Of a DNA stretch of 64,000 nucleotides, positions 33,499 through 46,500 are shown piece after piece. The stretch spans positions 191,841,539-191,905,538 of the forward strand of contig OU015492.1 in NCBI GenBank assembly GCA_907164885.2, written 5' to 3'. Under the pieces are notes generated by a model. That model did no database searches. It saw only the letters and a list, made by a program, of their open reading frames with translations, and was not told the origin of the DNA. The translations under genes and the position numbers were made by a program. Numbering within the stretch: the stretch's first letter is position 1; the number at the start of each line of letters is the position of its first letter. Source of the DNA: Dolomedes plantarius (lineage: Eukaryota > Arthropoda > Arachnida > Araneae > Dolomedidae).

Positions 33499-36400
33499 AA
33501 TGTCAGCGTGACTATATTTTTGTCTTCTTGTACAAAAGTCAACGTTGGCTGAATTTCAGTCAAGTGATTAAAAAAAAAGCGCAGGTCAGGATCTATGAGT
33601 TGTGTACGAAAAGTTTCTGGGTTGAGGTCCAAACTATAGAAAGTGCGACGTAGAATTTTTTAATCCGATATTTCCCTCGTACTGTGTTGAAATCTAGTAA
33701 CTTATCAAATGCCAAATTTGTGAATGGATCTGGCTCACCATAAGAGAATTTTCCAAATATTTATGAATGATTTTGAAGATAGTTAACTTAATCTCTCAAA
33801 TATGATAAGGCTGGGTTTTATTCACAGCTAATATTGCTTTCCTGTTTTCTATATCAGTTTTTATGGGCTGCTTGTGGACTATTATTAAAGAGACACAAAA
33901 TTTCTGTGTGTACATAGTCTAAAATATTAATCGCCCATTTAAATTGCAAACTTACATTTCTATAATATAATATTCTTAACAGTTTCCATTTTTAACTAAT
34001 TTTTAATTAAATCATAAATATAAGATTTAGTAAATCTATCTACTCGTGGTAGAACTGGTAGAATATCCGTATGAGAAGGTAAATACCTACGCTCCTTCAG
34101 CGAAAATCGAGTTAGGAGGGGGAACGTGATAAATTTAGCAGTCATTTAAGCATGCAACATGGAGAAGAATAGTAACTATTCATAAACGTTCGAGGGAAAA
34201 CTGTGATCTGATCCTAGGAAGATAGAATTCAGATATTTCATATTAGGGCCAACGTGCCTACTTCTGCGATCGAATTTCAAAGTCTAGAAAACACATATCG
34301 ATCGACTAAAGTAAGCAAAATCACATTTTAAAATTTTTTTCAGATTTATCCTGTAGCAAACTAAAAGTGAAATTTAAATATAAATTTATATGACATTAGA
34401 TTAATATTATGTACTTATTAATAAAATGTTTATATCAAATTTTCTTGAGCTGAAGCATGAAAATTTCAATATTTATTTCTATTTCCATATATAATACTTA
34501 AATTAATTCACATTTTTAATTGAATTTTGATTTCAATGATAAATATAAATATATTTAATGACTTCATTAATTTTCAAAGAAAAATCTTAATCTAACAAAT
34601 TTATATGTATACTTAGCCATTTTTTTCATGTAGATAATTCTATTTAATTGCATATTTGCATTGTTAAATTACTTCAGAGCAATCAAAATAAGTTTTAAAA
34701 ATACTTAATCAAAAGAAATACGAAATAAATATTTTCGGTGTAAGTAACGGACGTAGCATGAATAAAAAATATTAGAGCGAACAATCAGTCGGTTCTAGAT
34801 TAATAACAGAGACATGGATAATACACAGAGACATGGATTATACAGTGGCTACGATCGAACTACAAACCTTCCGCAAACAACCTGCTAGCCACCCCTCTCT
34901 GTAAGTTTTAAGTCTTCATTTAAAATTCTTGATTGCCTTTTACTTTTCTTAAACAACAATTCCATCATAAAAAATTTTAAAGTTTCAACAGAAATGAGAT
35001 TGAGTATATAGGATTGAAACTTTGAAGTACAAAAAAATTATCTATACGGAAGAAATTGCTGAGATAAAAACTATAATAAAGGTAAAAAACAAATACCACA
35101 AAATTATATGGAAAAAAGAACAGAACAAATGTTCTGTTCCTAGGAAAACATTATGCTTCACGTTCATTCATGTTTTAATATTAATATTCTGCATGTATAC
35201 ATACATATATGCATACGTTTTCATCAATAAATGTAAATGTAAGTCTTTCATTTTACATCGCTCTATACAACCGGTTACAGGAATTCCCATCAGTATAAAA
35301 TACCTTTTTAAGCTTAAAGTAGTATGTGACTGACAAATCTCACTTATCGCCTTAGTTTTTTTTTCTTTTTAATTTTTCATGAAAGCTAGCCTTCTGCCTT
35401 TTCTGTGATTAGAGAATGTGCCTTTCTGAGATAAATGCCCTATAAAATGTTGTTATATCAAAATAGCCCAAAAGATACTAAAACTTTAAATGAGAATTTT
35501 TGTTGTATTAGTAGCAATAAATATCTTTCAAATGATATCAAAACATAATTTCTGTTCCTTTTAGAAATTTTTGTTTCACTCTTATCAGTTTTTATAATTT
35601 AGGCTTCATTTTGCTTAGCACCAAACTTAATTATATAATTGAATTTCCCCAAATCAACTAAAAGAGTTTATTATGTGATTTAAGATTCATTTACCGATAC
35701 TTAAAAAATTTCGCATATTAAAAGACCTTGTTAATCGTATTTTCATGCTGAGTTTAATTTTATCCCAATGTACATCCTGATATATCGGTATCAGCTTGTA
35801 GAATAATTGATAATTTATAGTCAATGAAATCGTAATTACACTTTCTTAACTTTAAATTTTAAGAAAGCATTCTTGAAATAATTTCTCTTATATATTACAT
35901 GTACAAATATGCGTACATTCTTGATATCTGAATACTTTTAAGCACATACTCTAGATCCAGACCTGTTCTTTTTTGTAAAAGTGTGTAAATGCAGAGGATA
36001 TATATATATATATATATTCCAACCTTTGAAATGCCAAAATCAAAGCGTTTGTTAAAGTAGTTCAAATATTCTTTTTTTAATATTGTGATTTAATGGTTGT
36101 TTCGTGATAAACTGAAGTTTTTTCATTTTTAAAGGTAGATTTTTAAATATAATATGGATAAATATAGCATGGAAATATAGGGAGTTTTTATATTTGAAAT
36201 GCTTGCCCATTCGCGAAACTATCGATTTATCTGACTCTTGGAGAACAGGTTAGATAGAAGAGATGTAAAGAACACAACAAAATATTTCGTAACATGTGTA
36301 TTGTAAGTTTCACGGATAAGTGTATTTAAGTGCGTTGTTCTGTAACAAAATTGTTTGTTGCTGTAGATGTATGTTTTGCTATTAATATGGCAGTTTCATG

Positions 36401-36719
36401 TATCATACACACACCATAAGCAAAAATAGTTTTTTAAAAAATATGATTGTTCTTATAGAAAATAGTTTGTTTTGCTCTATACATTGTAAAATCGGTAGTT
36501 TCATATTTACTTTATAAGGAATTAAAGTGGGTGTCCTGAATTATAACTAATGACGTAATAATATACCTAAAAATTCTAATTCGTGTTAACATTTGCGCAA
36601 AGATACATATTAGAAGTATTAATTTATTTGATTATTACTAGCCATAAGGTGCTACTGTTATCACTTTGACAGATTTGCGTCTCTGCCTTTTCAAGTTCGC
36701 CAAAATTTCCAATAAAACA
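33499..36719. other. Probable 3' UTR of NCKX, then non-coding sequence
   Basis: No reading frame with a recognisable domain is present. Several AATAAA-like sites occur, but base composition makes them uninformative, so the transcript end is not called. A short (TA)n run lies at 36000-36018. Confidence 0.5.
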
Positions 36720-37025
36720 ATGCCATGGCGTCGTTTAATGGACGAAGAAAAAATAATAAATGATATAGCAATGCCTTGGCGACGTTTGATAGAGGAAGAA
36801 AAAACAATAAATGATATAGCAATGCCTTGGCGACGTTTAATAGAGGAAGAAAAAATAATAAATGATATAGCAATGCCTTGGCGACGTTTAATAGAGAAAG
36901 AAAAAATAATAAATGATATAGCAATGCCTTGGCGACGTTTAACAGAGTATGGAAAAATATCAAGTAATATAGTAATGCCTTGGCGAAGTTTAACGAAGGA
37001 AGAAAAAATAGTGAATTTTATCAAT
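36720..37025. repeat. 51-bp minisatellite, six units, open on both strands
   Basis: Units start at ATGCC(T/A)TGG at 36720, 36771, 36822, 36873, 36924 and 36975, exactly 51 bp apart. In the + frame each unit reads MPWRRLIEEEKIINDIA or a variant, within an open frame 36666-37046 of 126 codons. The minus strand is also open. The central units are nearly identical and the last two have drifted. There is no signal peptide, splice site or domain, so this is treated as a minisatellite rather than a gene. Confidence 0.93.
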
Positions 37026-37046
37026 AACACAATGGTGTGGTTTTAA

Positions 37047-38580
37047 AATCTCGAACCGATTATTTTCATAGCTTTTATAATATTTTTTTTCATGATTTAC
37101 ATTCTTATTTTGCTTACGATGAACTGCTAATATTTCTATTTTACAATTTTCGAATGAAAAATCAACCAAAATGCGTAAAATTGAGTAATTTTTAATTCAT
37201 TTTCTTTAGATGAAAATTATGCATTTATTATTTTCATCATAGATTATGCTATTATCAAATTTGTTGAGACAATAATTATGCATTTGTCATTGTGTTCATC
37301 ACATCTAAAAGTGAAGATTGTATCTTTTTAATTAATCAACTGTTACGTGTAAAAATAAATCCTGATAATTTAATCCTTATTATGTCAAAACATTTGCAAT
37401 GAAAGCTTAAAACCATGAATTATAGTAAAATTTAATTTCTGTTTTCACCGAAAAATGAAATCAGTGATCAAATAATTTTTTTTTATTCTTTGGTAAAATT
37501 TGATTATCTTGAGATTTTTTTTTTCAAAATCTGGAATTTAATTCCTGATTCCAAATTGTAAAAATCTGGATTACTCTATGACTTCCAAAGGAATCTATTT
37601 TCTAAAATAATTCGTTCATTTTATCTTATACGGTTAAAATTTGAGAACTCACTAATGATCGTCTCACTGAATTTCATTTAGGTGATTCATATTCCTTTAG
37701 TATTTTCAATTCCGAATGATTATATTATATAAAAGGTGCGAATCTTATTTGCTTGTTTAATTATTCTAGACATAATGATATGTAACATTGAAATTCATAG
37801 CATTTAAAAATGATGTTTTGCTTGAAATTTTTGTTTGCAATCAAGATTGATTTTCCCTCAGACTTGATTTTTAAACGAAACAGTTTTTTTGATTAGTATA
37901 AACTTGTTTGAAAAAAATTCCCGATAAATACACTACTATCAGCTTCATTTCCTTATAACTTACCTGATATTTACTAATTTATATTCCTTTGAAATCTGCA
38001 TAATTTTTTTTAACTTTTTTTCCAAATTGCAAGTGATTTGATGTAGTCCCTGAACAAAAGGAATTATTTATAACTTACTTGGTATTAGCTAGAAAATATG
38101 CTTAGAATAATTTTAAAATTACAGATTTTACCCTTGGAAAAGTCATAACACTAAGAAGTCCAAAAGTTATTAAAACCTTTCAAAGAAGCTTTTTATAATA
38201 ATCATAGTAAATTTATGTTTATAATGACAAATAGGAAACAGTTATTTGTTCTTAATTATTGTCTCTTTAAGACTAATTAGTAAACCTGTCACACCTTAAC
38301 TTTTTGATCACGCCTACGTATGACGTTAAGTTGCGTCACTGTCACATTAAGTCGTTTCACGGGGAAAAATTTTACTGGGTAATATGTTGTTACTATGTAT
38401 TTCATTTTTAAATTTTCTTCCTTCAAATATTCCTAAATGCTTTACTGTAGGCAAAAGCAAGGACAGCTTGTTTTTGCTTAGAATAAAGTAGAAAACTGAA
38501 CAGTTTAATCGTTTTCCATGTTATCTAGGCCAGTGCATTCCTGTAACCCTGATTATGAAAATACCAACATCGGAGTATTG
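37047..38580. other. Unassigned intergenic stretch
   Basis: Strongly AT-rich with no supported gene, RNA or repeat. Confidence 0.4.
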
Positions 38581-38739
38581 TTATGAAGCTCTTTTTAAGA
38601 CATAACATAGAGGGCAAAGCTGCCAGGTGTCATTACAGGTGTTGGTTGGTTGCCCATGGGAAAACCAAAGGGCCCGCAATATTGGTGATATCCCCAGTAG
38701 TTTGTGAGGAAGAGGATAGAAAAAGAAGTCTTCCTCATA

Positions 38740-38830
38740 ACACCTGGATAACTTGGTTGGTAAAGCGCCATTCTCGCGAATTAAAAAACCGAAATCGATA
38801 CCTGGTCTCAGCAGTCACCCATCAGAGTGA
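38740..38830 (+). repeat. Possible tRNA-derived SINE relic
   Basis: TAACTTGGTTGGTAAAGCGCC resembles an A box, and AAATCGATACCTGG about 45 bp later resembles a decayed B box. The ends and tail are not defined. A weak call. Confidence 0.3.
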
Positions 38831-38994
38831 CACATTAGAAATCATCTTCTTATAGATAGATTGTTACGTAAACATGTAATGGGGAGATAGAAATCAGAAT
38901 TGTCGGGGAAAACATATGTATGGCCAACATTCTATACATTGACCTCAAAAATGGGATGCATAAGGAAAGTGAACAAAAGTAAGCCAGCTTAACA

Positions 38995-39070
38995 GTGTTA
39001 GGGTGTCTCAATTAGTAAGGCGACCGTTTCAGGATGAGAAGATCTGGGTTCTGTTCTCAGTTCTGGCTGT
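38995..39070 (+). repeat. tRNA-derived SINE head
   Basis: GTGTCTCAATTAGTAAGGCG (A-box-like) is followed, about 30 bp later, by GGGTTCTGTTCTCAG (B-box-like), the spacing of a tRNA-derived pol III promoter. The body probably continues to about 39240. No clear target duplication was found. Confidence 0.5.
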
Positions 39071-41520
39071 TGCTTGTAATGACATCAAATCCAAAAGTGC
39101 AATTAACTTAGTTGCACTTACGACTGCGACTATTAAACTGAAGTTTCGACTGGCTCCGGGAAACTGAGAATGACTTTTTGAGCCTCCTGTAGTGCTTCAC
39201 AATAGTTGACCACTCTGAAAGTGGTTGTTTAGGGAATACGTAACCTAGTGATTAAGAAACACAGTCTCGATATTAGAAGTTACGTAGTAACTTGATTTCA
39301 TTCAGTTGATTACCGTTTAATGCCTAGTTTCTAGCTTGAAAGAATCATATATCAGGACAAGAAAGATATTTCTGTCTTATGGAAATTCGCATCCAGTCAT
39401 TGGAAGAAAGTAGTAATGAACTCTTAGATGCATCATTTCCTTGTTACACAGATATTGATGTCATCAGTTTAAGAATTTTCTGCGTAATTTTACCTAGAAC
39501 GTAACAACTGGTAGACAGAATTTTCCTTCTCGTTAATTTTTTTAATTAATTTATTTATTTATAGATCGTTTCAGTTTAAGACTTAAAATAGTTTATAAAT
39601 TACTGCCTCGGTATCTGTAAGTTTGCTAATTGCTGCATTTTTCATTTTCTTCTAGAAATTGCTTGCTATAAAGTGCCTTAGAAGTGATATGAAAATGGAT
39701 AGAATGTTATGAATTTATTATATACACACAAATATTTGTGTATATACTTTAAAATCGCTATAGTGGTGATATTTTTATTATGTCCCAAAAAACATTTTTC
39801 TTTATTTATAGAACTGAGAGGCAAGCAAAAAGCTTTTTGCCATTGCACTTGAACACTAAGACGTCTTTCTTTACTTGATGCAAATAGTTCTTTAAGCAAA
39901 GACTTAGTTCATGCATAAATTCATATATATAAATATTTTTGTTTGTAGTTAAGTATCGTCAGGACGGTAATACTTTTAAGAATTCTCAGTAAAACGATTT
40001 TCTAAAATTATTATTTTAAAAGTAAAAAAAAATAGCAAGTGCTATTCTTGCAAACTAACATTTGGACCTCATTCTTATTACCTCATTCATTTCATGAATT
40101 CATTCCTTATATGAATTAATTTTCCTTCAAAATATTTCTAAAACGTAAAAATATGTTTAGATAAGTTGTATGATACCAATGTAAGTCAAATATTATCGTC
40201 TTGGGATTCTTGTTTTAGTAAACTTTAATTCAATTGCATGTTTTGACAGTTTTCTTTATGACATATTTTATGCTGCAATATGCTACACAGTTATTATGTT
40301 TAGTTTTTTCCGATACCTTAAAAATGTCTCTTCTGAGACATACATCTTCAATTTTTCTTTCTTTTAAACTTATATTGTTGCAATTTATTCATAGCCATTC
40401 CTATAGAAAATCTTGAATGACGTGTGACACAATAGGCGATTTAACAAGCATTAAAACATTTCCAATATAAAAACTCTACAACTACTTTTGTTTTAGTTGT
40501 TAAATGCCATTCTTCTCTACATCTACTTATTCCTTTACTCTGTGTATTAACAAGAATATCTCTACATGTAGGGAATTAGAAGCTTTGTAAATAAGTACTT
40601 GTATATTCCCTCATATGGGACTTAAAAAGTCTAATAGACGCCCTTGTATTCACCGAAATTGACGATTTGTGTTATAACCTTTAAGGCTGACAATTTCGTC
40701 TAATTTCCTCAAATGTGCAACAACACGGTCGGGAAGTCGCAGTTTTATTATATTCGTTTTTGAATGCTCAGAGAATGATTCATTCTCCCAAAAGTAAACT
40801 GCGCGACAAAATGCACTATGATAATGTTAAGAATTCTATTATGAAACAGTGGCAATAATACCCGTACTCTCCAATGACTCAACACATCAACTAAAGTGAC
40901 AAACTTTTATCGGAAGAAAGAAAGCATTATTTACTGTGTATAACCAAGTGGTAACGGATCTCACCAAATGTTAGGTGCAAACAAGGATATCAGCATGTGG
41001 GGAAAAATCACGTTTGTTTATAGATATTCAAGTATCAGGCAGTACAACCCATCCAAAGACAAGGAACGCCCATTTTTAAGCTGAGATCAAATGATTTAAG
41101 GAGTCGATGGCTTGGCAGGTCTTCCATCCATCCAAAAATCGCAGTAAAGGTCCCTAACCGTTAAGTCAGTGGTTCACAAAGAGAGGGACAAAGAACGTTA
41201 AATCATCAAAGATTTAAAAAAAAAGAATTTAGCAATACATAAAAAGCAAAACAGTTCCGAAAACAAATAAATTGCTTACACCGCTTATAAAGTTACAAAA
41301 GTAATCAGCCTCAAAATTACAAACTGGCTATAGACCAAATTCAAAATCCGTATGGGACTTTCAAAGTCATATAGGACTTAGCTATAAAATCAATGAAAAA
41401 TATTACACTTCATAAAAAGTGCAGAATAGATATTTATTCAATAAAGATGGAAACAATAAATTGATATCCTAAGTTACTCTTAAAATTTTATAAATATAAT
41501 GAAATGACCTTTAACAAAAT

Positions 41521-41546
41521 TGCATCAAGTATCATAACTTGATGCA
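41521..41546. other. Perfect 10-bp hairpin
   Basis: TGCATCAAGT, a 6-nt loop ATCATA, and ACTTGATGCA form an exact inverted repeat. No function is assigned. Confidence 0.6.
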
Positions 41547-43515
41547 ATGACTACCAAAATTCTTCAACAAATAGTGTGCTCATAAAATGAAAAGTACGTT
41601 CGCCAAATACAAATTAACATGCATTCTGTGGATATCTGCTGACTGAAGTAAATGACTAGATGTCTAATGGATATTCAGTAGACTCTGCTTGGAGGATTGT
41701 ACTGCTTGGTACAACAAACAGAATATTTTGACGAGTTGTAAGGTCAAAACTTTCAGAAGGACAGTAGCCTTACCCTGCCTTTTCAACAACGCCCTTCCAT
41801 ATAAGATATGACTATTTTAGAAACTGACGAGGATGACCTATTTTCTATTACTTTATTTTTTAATTAAGAGTACAATTCAATAAATAGTTGTAACTTGTTA
41901 AGTATTTGTAGTTACTGTCATTATTCTGTTTTTGGGACCTACGTTGAGAGAATGTCGTATATGTAATGAACACTTTCAGTACAAATATGTCTTCCAGATA
42001 TATCTGGTCATTTTAGCTTATCTCTCTTAAACATATGGTCTGTGCACTCTAAAACAGGATAGGCGTCCACGTAACGAATTAACCAATTATAGATTATTAA
42101 TACGAACCTTCATTATGCAATTTACGGCTTAAGTGTTACAATTTAGCTCCGGTAGAGAACAAAATGTTGAAAATTTAAAACGTGTGTTATGTAACTGTGT
42201 GTTACTATCTAGGCAAAGAGATTAAAATATGTGTTGTTCTTGTTTCTTGTCCTTTTGTGAAACAGTTAAAATGTAGCTCACTTATTGTTACCGTTTTAAG
42301 TTTTATTTTATAAATATGATTACCTCAATTTATTTGATTTTTTTACTTATTAATACGTCAGTTTGTCGAATTAACCACTATATATATATATATAATAAGT
42401 TTGTCTCAAAAGCAGACAGTGTAATCTGTCACCTTAAGATTGCGAATTTGCGAATGACCATGGATTTCATTGCTTTAAAATTACTTAAAAGCTTTTATAT
42501 AACTGCATGTTTCTTTACTTAATCTAATTACATTCATCTAATTTAACTGACATACACGATATTACCAAAAAATATCATTCAGTGTAAAAGTGTGTAATTT
42601 TAAATACCATGGTTTAAAATATAAATAGCAATCAGTATGCACACAAGTAAAACCCAATCTCATATTTAATAACGATTGTACTCCAAAATTTAGACATTTT
42701 TCAACGTACAGTATTTAATTAATCAATAACTTTATGTTTCAATGATAAATTGTTTAGTGTAATATTTACTCCTCTCATGTTTGAAATTTAGCTATTTTTA
42801 TCTGAAATATGCTTTCCTTTATAATATTTCTCTAATTACTGAACAGAAATTAATTGTTGCTTGATACTTTTTATTGTATATTCATTAAATGTTTTCAGTT
42901 ACTAGTAGTATGTACATCAAGTGAAACATTTTTTAACACAATTTAATTTCTTATCATTCAATATTCATTAAAAGTTAACGTCACCGTCTTAATAAACAGA
43001 ATTTATAAAAATCTAACGTTACTTTTTCAAACAAAAATCTGTGACTAGAGTTATTTTTAAACTCGAAAAATTAGTTTATTCAAAAGAATTCTCATAACTT
43101 TCCTTCAATTTCTTTATCTAAATTCAAATACTGGAGTTTTTCTACGCATCTATATTATTCATAAGTACAGTTTGCAGTGCACAAGTCATAGTTTGAGATA
43201 TATTTAGCAATAAAGATCGCTTCTGCTTATTTCCTATTTTTATAAAATATTTAAAAAGCTGGTTTTTCTGAAGTCATATATTTTAAGAAAGCTTTTAATG
43301 AGCTGTGATTATAAATTGTGCATAGATACACTGTTGTGCATTAATACCAACTGCTAAGTAACAAGTGATATTTCTTTGGGAAAAACAAACGACGCGATTC
43401 CTTAGTTTTGGGATTATTAATTTTTTTCACAATAGTCGATTTAAGATATTTTAGGGGGAAATATGAGGTATATAGCACATAAAAATATTAATTCTAATTC
43501 CCTCTGAAAATTTAA

Positions 43516-43540
43516 ATGCAGTTGTAAAATACAACTGCAT
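43516..43540. other. Perfect 11-bp hairpin
   Basis: ATGCAGTTGTA, loop AAA, TACAACTGCAT. The stem is too short for a miRNA precursor. No U-tract or gene context supports a terminator or RNA gene. Confidence 0.6.
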
Positions 43541-46500
43541 TGCCCGTCTGTAACTTATTCATAAATTTTCGGTATTTAAGATGAATGGATTACACTGATG
43601 AGTAAAGCGTGTAAGAATAGTTCAAGAATCTTATCTTAAAAAGAGAAGATATCAAAAGGGAGTTTTTAATAAAATGGGATTATATTTTACACCTTTCATT
43701 TCTTCAAACATATTTTATAATTATATTTTATAATAATTATCATTCTTATTATGTACAACTCTCAGAGCTAGACAATTGACATTTAAGTATATCTTAATTT
43801 TTTTCCGTTTTCCCAATTATCTGCTTTATGCAACTAATCGTTAACAAAATGCTCAAACACTTAACATTTTAGACATTTTTTCACGTTTCTGCTATGGTAA
43901 TTTTGCATATTATCAATTTTTGGTGATATGCAAAACCATTTCTTCACCTTATGTTGTTATTTTATTAATAAATCGTATAATTTTGTACATTTTCAGACAT
44001 TAGTTTAATGCATATGAAGCGTTTTTCTTAAAACGACAATAACTTAAGTAAAACTGTTCAATGAAAAATTGATTTTTTCTCAGAATACGTTTGATTTCAA
44101 AAGTGGAACGTTCCTATCAAACGTCTTTTAAAGCGAAACTGTGTACAGATGCTCTCGAAATGGGGGTTAACCAGTACAGTTTTAATTTTCCTTTTAAATA
44201 TTCGACAAACGCTAAATCGAAATTTTTTAAATAATTATTTCTTCTATAATAACTCTAGGGATTTTCTATTTGTTTTTGCTTGAATAGAGCTGTTAAAAGA
44301 CAGTAAAATTACGTGCAGCAGCATCTTAAATCCACAATAGAGCTTGATTGCGGTTATTAGTTTGAAACTAGTTGCCATTTTTTTCACTCTAATGAAGGTA
44401 AAAAAGCTGTTATATACAACTCTCTTCTTGTTACTAAATAATGTATTATTTTTTAACATGTTTTTGTGATAGCCTTTGAAATCCCAGTTATGTTTTTTAA
44501 TCTTTAATTGCACTATATGCGTTTTCATTAGGCTCAGTACCACACCATCAACGAATCCACGTCAGGAACAACATATTACATGCTTCAAGAAATAACAATA
44601 ATTTTGACCCAAAAAACGCGTTGAACGAATGTAAAAACGCTGCTATCAGTCGAATGTGCTCTAGAATCACTGGTATTCTAACTACTAATCTCGCCGATCA
44701 TCGACAAAGAAAATGATTTAGTGCAGAGCACTTTAATTACATCGAAGAATGGAGCTTAATGCATGTGTAATGCCTTTTAGCCACATTAAAGGTGGGAAAA
44801 ACTACATCCTGCTTGTTTGATATTCATGTTGATTAGTTTTTCAAAGTGTCTCCTCGTACCATCCTGACACGTAGACTGCTGATCTTGCCTAAATACTGTG
44901 TTACATTTTAATAATGTTGTTACAGTTTTTCAGTTTCTTTTGGGTTGAAATTCTACCTCAGTTTGCAAGTTTAATAGAAGAAGGTATTAGTAACTTAAAC
45001 TTGAAAATAATATTCTAACTGTGTTATTGTGCGTATTTAAAGTATACCTAAGAATGAAGCAGAGATTATATTTCTATTAAAGAGATTATATAGCTAAGAT
45101 ATATATATATTAGAGATTATAATCCAAGATATCTATTATACAGATTATATATCTAAGAAGGGTGAATTGAGGTGATAATTCTTTTGTTAAATAAGAATTT
45201 GCGACAGCTTTAGCTCTTTGAGGCAGTTATTTTTATTTTCTAAAGCAAATGTCGCTTTACCATTTGATTTATTACAGATTGTGTAAAATAAACATATGTT
45301 ACTAAAATTCGTACATAGCAATTTGAAATATTGAAGAAATTTTGTTAATTTAACGCAGAAACTAATTACTATATTTAAATAAAAAGTGGTAAAAACTGAA
45401 CATTGCTAATATAATTTTACTGAATAGAAACTTCGTTCATTATATCCTATACCATTTTATGAATAGTGAAAAGGTCAAATTTTGAAAAATCGAATTAAAT
45501 TCTAACTTTTTGAGAACTCAATATTTTATCTCGTTTTTTTTAAATTTTCCAGAGAATAAACATGAGTATGTTCCCTCGCTGAACTATTTTTTGAATGAAG
45601 CAATATTTAAGAATTTTCTTTGCATTAGAGTGGAAATTTTAAAATCTGTGCTAACGACGGTAATTGCAATTTTTTAATTCTTTTTTCATTATAAAATCAC
45701 TTTCATTTTGCATTTTACAGTAGAATAATAAAGGGGAAAACTTGCACTGCAGTTTCATACAAGGTTGCTGCATGAAATAGCATTTTCAATTTCATTTCGT
45801 TCTTTTTAAACTCTAATTATAATTTTGTTCCATGAATGAAATATTCGCCGTCTCAACAAAATTATGCATTTAAGTTTCATATTATTTACTCGATCCCAAA
45901 CAGTCTCAATGATTAATCGTCATATTTTATAATTAACAAATGTACAGTAGGTTAATATTTTTCTATGACCTGTATTAGAGCATCACCTTTCTAGAAAATA
46001 ATTTTCCTTTAAGCGTTTTACCGATAAAACTACATTTCATTTATAACTTATCCATAATTTGTCATATGCCAAAGAAATGTGTTTTCTTAAATATATTTTT
46101 CATTTACTGTATATTTATTGAAAATATGTACATATTTCTCGTTGAGAACACGTTCATAGGATTCCTCAATGTAAATAATTACGCTCTCAAACTGCAGTGT
46201 GTAACTTCCTGTCTGCTAGCAAAGTTTCATGTTGCGTAAATGATTGTTAAAGGCAGGAATATGAGATTTCAGTATATGAAACGAAAATTTATCACTTGCA
46301 TTATGAAATGTATGACTGATTTGAACAGGTTTGTGTTGAAGTACATTAATATGCGAGCAACTAATTTGTGCGTCACGCGAAGGCTTTTGGAATTTCCTTA
46401 AATATGTACTTATACTTACTTCAAATATTTCTCACATATTTTCATAATGCTGGTGTTTAATTTTATTGAAACTTTCTATGGCCTTCTAATCACTATCATC

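Noticed and set aside
34420..34425. Definite NCKX polyadenylation site
   Set aside because: AATAAA is frequent by chance in such AT-rich sequence; transcript data are needed.
38583..38855. 90-codon + strand open frame
   Set aside because: It overlaps a tRNA/SINE-like relic and shows no domain or splice context.
43516..43540. miRNA precursor or terminator
   Set aside because: The stem is only 11 bp with a 3-nt loop, with no transcript context. Listed only as a hairpin.
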